Shown one piece after another: positions 32,943-35,301 of a stretch of DNA of 35,301 nucleotides. The stretch is taken from assembly GCA_027064945.1 (NCBI GenBank), contig JAMOPB010000418.1:1-35301 (forward strand), read 5' to 3'. The notes beneath the pieces were generated by a model. The model saw nothing but the letters and a program-made list of their open reading frames with translations. It searched no databases and was not told where the DNA came from. Each line of letters opens with the position of its first letter. Position 1 is the first letter of the stretch. This stretch comes from Candidatus Cloacimonadota bacterium. Its GTDB lineage: Bacteria; Cloacimonadota; Cloacimonadia; Cloacimonadales; TCS61. A program made the position numbers and the translations under genes.

Positions 32943-34011
32943 AAGTACCTCTTAATCCAAAATAAATAAAATATGGCAGATAGATTAGTTCTGCAATAGG
33001 TAAGAATAATAACAATTTTCTTTTTCTTATCTTATGTAAAAATAGAGTAATTAATAAAGATTCAAACATAATTTTTATAGCTAAGAAAATCATGAAAAAA
33101 ACAACATCAAATAATCCGCAAAGCATTAGTCCAAAGGCAACTAAGAAGATTAAATAATATAGGAAAACTAATAAAGTCATAATTTTGATAGATAGAGTGT
33201 AATGTTTCCATTTAGAAGCTCTTCTGCTTTCTCTTTGCAGATGTTCTTGCAGATTATTGATATTTTTTGTATGAACCATCGCTGAATTATTAAAGATAAA
33301 ATTCATTTCTCTAATCTCTTTGCGCATTCTTTGCAACATCAAATCATCATCGCCGGATTTAATTTTCCCGATTTCTCCAAATCCGCCAATTTTCTGATAA
33401 ACGGATTTCCGATAAGCCATATTACCGGCAGTGCATGTAATAGCCCAGTTCATTCCAAAACTACCACTGGTAACTGCAAAAATTGCGGAACGTTCCAGAT
33501 TTTTCAAACCGGTAATGAATTTGCTTCCCATATCAATAAAAGAGTAGCCTGCTAAAAAATCTATTTCGTCTGTAAAATGGTAATTTATCTCTTTCAACCA
33601 CTCCTTGCCGACAACACAATCCGCATCAGTGAAGGCTAAAATTTCATAACTTGCCTCTTTTATGGCAGCATCAATTGCGCCTTTTTTTCCAACTAAATCC
33701 GGATTCTCTTCAGTAATTTGAACCAATTTTATGAAAGGATATTTTTTTGCATATTGTTTGATAATATCAGAAGTTTTGTCTTCCGATCTATCGTCGGCAA
33801 TTACAAGTTCAATCAATTCTCTTGGATAGTTCTGAGCAAGTATAGATTGAATCAAATTTTCAATAGTTGCAGCTTCATTACGAGCTGCTACAATTATTGA
33901 AATCGGTTTAAGATTATTATCTCTTTTACGCGGTAGTCTAAAAATTCCTATAATAAAACTAAATAATATCAGATAATAAAATAGGGAAAATAATAATAAT
34001 AATGAATACAT
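32920..34011 (-). CDS. Membrane-anchored family 2 glycosyltransferase
   Basis: The 363-residue protein has an N-terminal membrane helix (LLLLFSLFYYLILFSFIIG), a cytoplasmic GT-A domain and two or three C-terminal helices (about residues 275-345). GT2 motifs are ISIIVAARNEAATIENLI, VIADDRSEDKTSDI, the metal-binding DADC in LAFTDADCVV, the acceptor-side GDDDLMLQRM, and QRESRRASKW, a version of the QxxRW motif of processive or lipid-linked enzymes. The donor and acceptor are not known. It follows the flippase-like gene by four bases and overlaps the methyltransferase gene. A divergent deacetylase adds to a picture of surface-glycan or glycolipid assembly. Confidence 0.92.
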   Translation of the reverse strand: MYSLLLLFSLFYYLILFSFIIGIFRLPRKRDNNLKPISIIVAARNEAATIENLIQSILAQNYPRELIELVIADDRSEDKTSDIIKQYAKKYPFIKLVQITEENPDLVGKKGAIDAAIKEASYEILAFTDADCVVGKEWLKEINYHFTDEIDFLAGYSFIDMGSKFITGLKNLERSAIFAVTSGSFGMNWAITCTAGNMAYRKSVYQKIGGFGEIGKIKSGDDDLMLQRMRKEIREMNFIFNNSAMVHTKNINNLQEHLQRESRRASKWKHYTLSIKIMTLLVFLYYLIFLVAFGLMLCGLFDVVFFMIFLAIKIMFESLLITLFLHKIRKRKLLLFLPIAELIYLPYFIYFGLRGTFGKYKWK

Positions 34012-34015
34012 AAAT

Positions 34016-34894
34016 TTATCTCTTTTGTTTTAAAATAATACCTAATCCTACGATTGCCGGTAAAACTGAATTGATGAAAAATACTGTCAATGTTGCTGTT
34101 AGTATAACTTCTGATTGGATGCCGTATTTAGAAAAAACTTCCAAAGCAAAAGTTTCACGTAATCCCAAACCACTATACGAAATTGGAATAGAATTTGCCA
34201 AAATTACAAGTGGAGTAGAGATAATTATTTTAGCAAAATTTATACTGGCAAAATGATTTATAATCGTATGATATTGAAAAAAAGTAATAAACATATAAAT
34301 ACATTGCAATGCAATAATTCTTGGGGTAATTTTCTTGTATGCCTTTAGATAATCTAAGAATTTTTCATATTTAGGTTTCTTTAGGAAAATCTGTGCAAAG
34401 AAAAGAAGGAAAGGCAGACTAAGCATAAAAACAAAAGAGAAAATTCTGGCATGATATGGCCATTGCTTAAAATAAAATATGCTGGCAAAAGCTGCAGCTG
34501 ATAGATTTGTCCAAGTTAAGAAAAATTTCTCCAAAGTTACAGAGATAAAAGTTGCACCTTTGTCATTATCTATATAATACATTTTCCCGAAAGTGCCGTA
34601 TCCTCCTGGAAGCAGGAATTGCAAAGCGGTACCAATGAATGTTGATTTTAAAATTTCATTATTTTTAGGATGATAATCGGGATTTATTTTAAGATACTGT
34701 CCCCAATTATAGAAACGGATAGCATACTTTACGGCAGAAGAAAGAAGCAATATAATTACAGTAGTGTGACCTAAATGCTTGAAATTACTAAGAAGTGTAT
34801 GAACACTTATTTTTTTGAAAATGAAAAAAAGGATCGTTAATGTGATCGCAATTTTTAATATATATATGATTTTACTTTTTTTTATTTTATCCAT
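34016..34894 (-). CDS. Flippase-like membrane protein (LPG-synthase TM / UPF0104 family)
   Basis: The 292-residue protein has about seven to eight hydrophobic helices. It carries the family blocks LLPGGYGTFGKMYYI, KGATFISVTLEKFF and IPISYSGLGLRETFALEVF, which match the membrane domain shared by MprF and AglD-type proteins; those are linked to lipid or polyprenyl-phosphosugar movement. It lacks the soluble aminoacyl-transfer domain of MprF, so lysyl-phosphatidylglycerol synthesis is not implied. It is the first gene of the leftward operon. I see no strong ribosome binding site. A 104-base divergent gap separates it from the deacetylase. Confidence 0.85.
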   Translation of the reverse strand: MDKIKKSKIIYILKIAITLTILFFIFKKISVHTLLSNFKHLGHTTVIILLLSSAVKYAIRFYNWGQYLKINPDYHPKNNEILKSTFIGTALQFLLPGGYGTFGKMYYIDNDKGATFISVTLEKFFLTWTNLSAAAFASIFYFKQWPYHARIFSFVFMLSLPFLLFFAQIFLKKPKYEKFLDYLKAYKKITPRIIALQCIYMFITFFQYHTIINHFASINFAKIIISTPLVILANSIPISYSGLGLRETFALEVFSKYGIQSEVILTATLTVFFINSVLPAIVGLGIILKQKR

Positions 34895-34906
34895 AACATT
34901 TATTTA

Positions 34907-34929
34907 TTCGGGAAAAATCTTGACCCGAA
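34907..34929. promoter_or_regulatory. Inverted repeat in the flippase/deacetylase divergent gap
   Basis: TTCGGG (34907-34912) and CCCGAA (34924-34929) are perfect inverted halves with an 11-base spacer, about 13 bases upstream of the leftward gene. The spacer ends in TTGA, so a TTGACC (34920-34925) overlaps the right half. It may be an operator or a short 5' hairpin. Confidence 0.3.
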
Positions 34930-34998
34930 ATTTTCTATCCAAAATTTTTAGTACCAGATTTAGAAAACAAGGCATCTAGTCAATATAAATGGAGAATT

Positions 34999-35301
34999 AT
35001 GTTTATAATATTAATATTAATTATTATATCACTTTTGATGATAGAGTATTTTTCACTTGGAAAAATATTTTGGTTTGCACAAATAATATTTTTTAATCCG
35101 AGAAGTAAGAAGTTGGTTCTGACTTTTGATGATGGACCTGATCCCAAATTTACAAGAGATGTAATGCAGATTTTGGGAAAATATAACATTAAAGCAACTT
35201 TTTTTGTATGTGGGAAAGAAAGTGAAGAGAATCCTGAGATAATAAAAGAATTGGTTGCGAATGGACATGAAGTTGGAAATCATAGTTGGAATCATATAAA
35301 T
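34999..35301 (+). CDS. Polysaccharide deacetylase (NodB family), N-terminal part
   Basis: Only the first 101 codons are present; the frame runs off the window. The protein begins with a hydrophobic helix (FIILILIIISLLMIEYF), probably a membrane anchor. The NodB domain follows at about residue 43: LTFDDGPDP (catalytic Asp and metal Asp), KATFFVCG, NGHEVGNHSWNH with both metal-binding histidines. The family removes N- or O-acetyl groups from peptidoglycan, chitin-like polymers or lipid-linked sugars; the target here is unknown. GGAG lies four bases before the ATG. It is divergent from the flippase-glycosyltransferase operon, so a shared surface-glycan pathway is plausible. Confidence 0.93.
   Translation, partial: MFIILILIIISLLMIEYFSLGKIFWFAQIIFFNPRSKKLVLTFDDGPDPKFTRDVMQILGKYNIKATFFVCGKESEENPEIIKELVANGHEVGNHSWNHIN

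Noticed and set aside
1..35301. CRISPR arrays, insertion sequences or prophage
   Set aside because: No spaced direct repeats, transposase, integrase or phage structural gene was seen on either strand.

Overview
The window is AT-rich, gene-dense bacterial chromosome from a Gram-negative (diderm) organism. It carries Kdo and LPS-transport genes (kdsA, kdsC, lptC, an LptA/OstA protein, lptB), sigma-54, a lipoprotein signal, two proteins with outer-membrane-barrel character and several secreted proteins. DUF2851, DUF4139 and Bacteroidetes-like AroA and glycosyltransferase sequences point to the FCB side of the tree. A Cloacimonadota-like lineage is my best guess, but it is inference only. I see no insertion sequence, prophage, CRISPR array, tRNA or rRNA.

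Positions 1-10680 (+) are an almost unbroken block: kdsA (3' end only), kdsC, lptC, lptA-like, [gap with a possible promoter], lptB, rpoN, lpdA, lipA, hpf, [gap with a strong RNA fold], hprK, ptsH, ptsI. It joins LPS precursor synthesis and export to sigma-54, lipoylation, ribosome hibernation and an HPr-kinase phosphorelay. The lptB-rpoN-hpf-HPr neighbourhood resembles the one known from Proteobacteria, but ptsN is replaced by hprK, and lpdA-lipA sit between rpoN and hpf.

Positions 10677-13561 (-) form a three-gene operon: a LolD/MacB-type ATPase, its FtsX-type permease and a YihY/BrkB membrane protein. It converges on ptsI with overlapping stop codons. A 249-base divergent gap with a perfect palindrome separates it from the next block.

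Positions 13826-22588 (+) hold aroA and ddl, then a run of envelope proteins: a secreted beta-sandwich protein, a FecR-domain protein, a 783-residue probable outer-membrane barrel, a CHASE2-adenylate/guanylate cyclase and a small barrel-like protein. This run is the best candidate in the window for an undescribed system, perhaps an envelope sensor that signals through a cyclic nucleotide.

Positions 22889-29393 (+) hold HU (with promoter and terminator), dnaN-recF-UMF1 transporter, panD-panC (with a strong terminator) and a DUF2851 gene. Positions 29398-34894 (-) are a six-gene run: a flippase-like membrane protein, a GT2 glycosyltransferase, an O-methyltransferase, uridine kinase, a secreted DUF4139 protein and a GAF protein with a degenerate GGDEF domain. 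A divergent NodB-type polysaccharide deacetylase begins at 34999 and is cut by the window end. Several genes use TTG or GTG starts (the lptA-like gene, aroA, recF and the methyltransferase).
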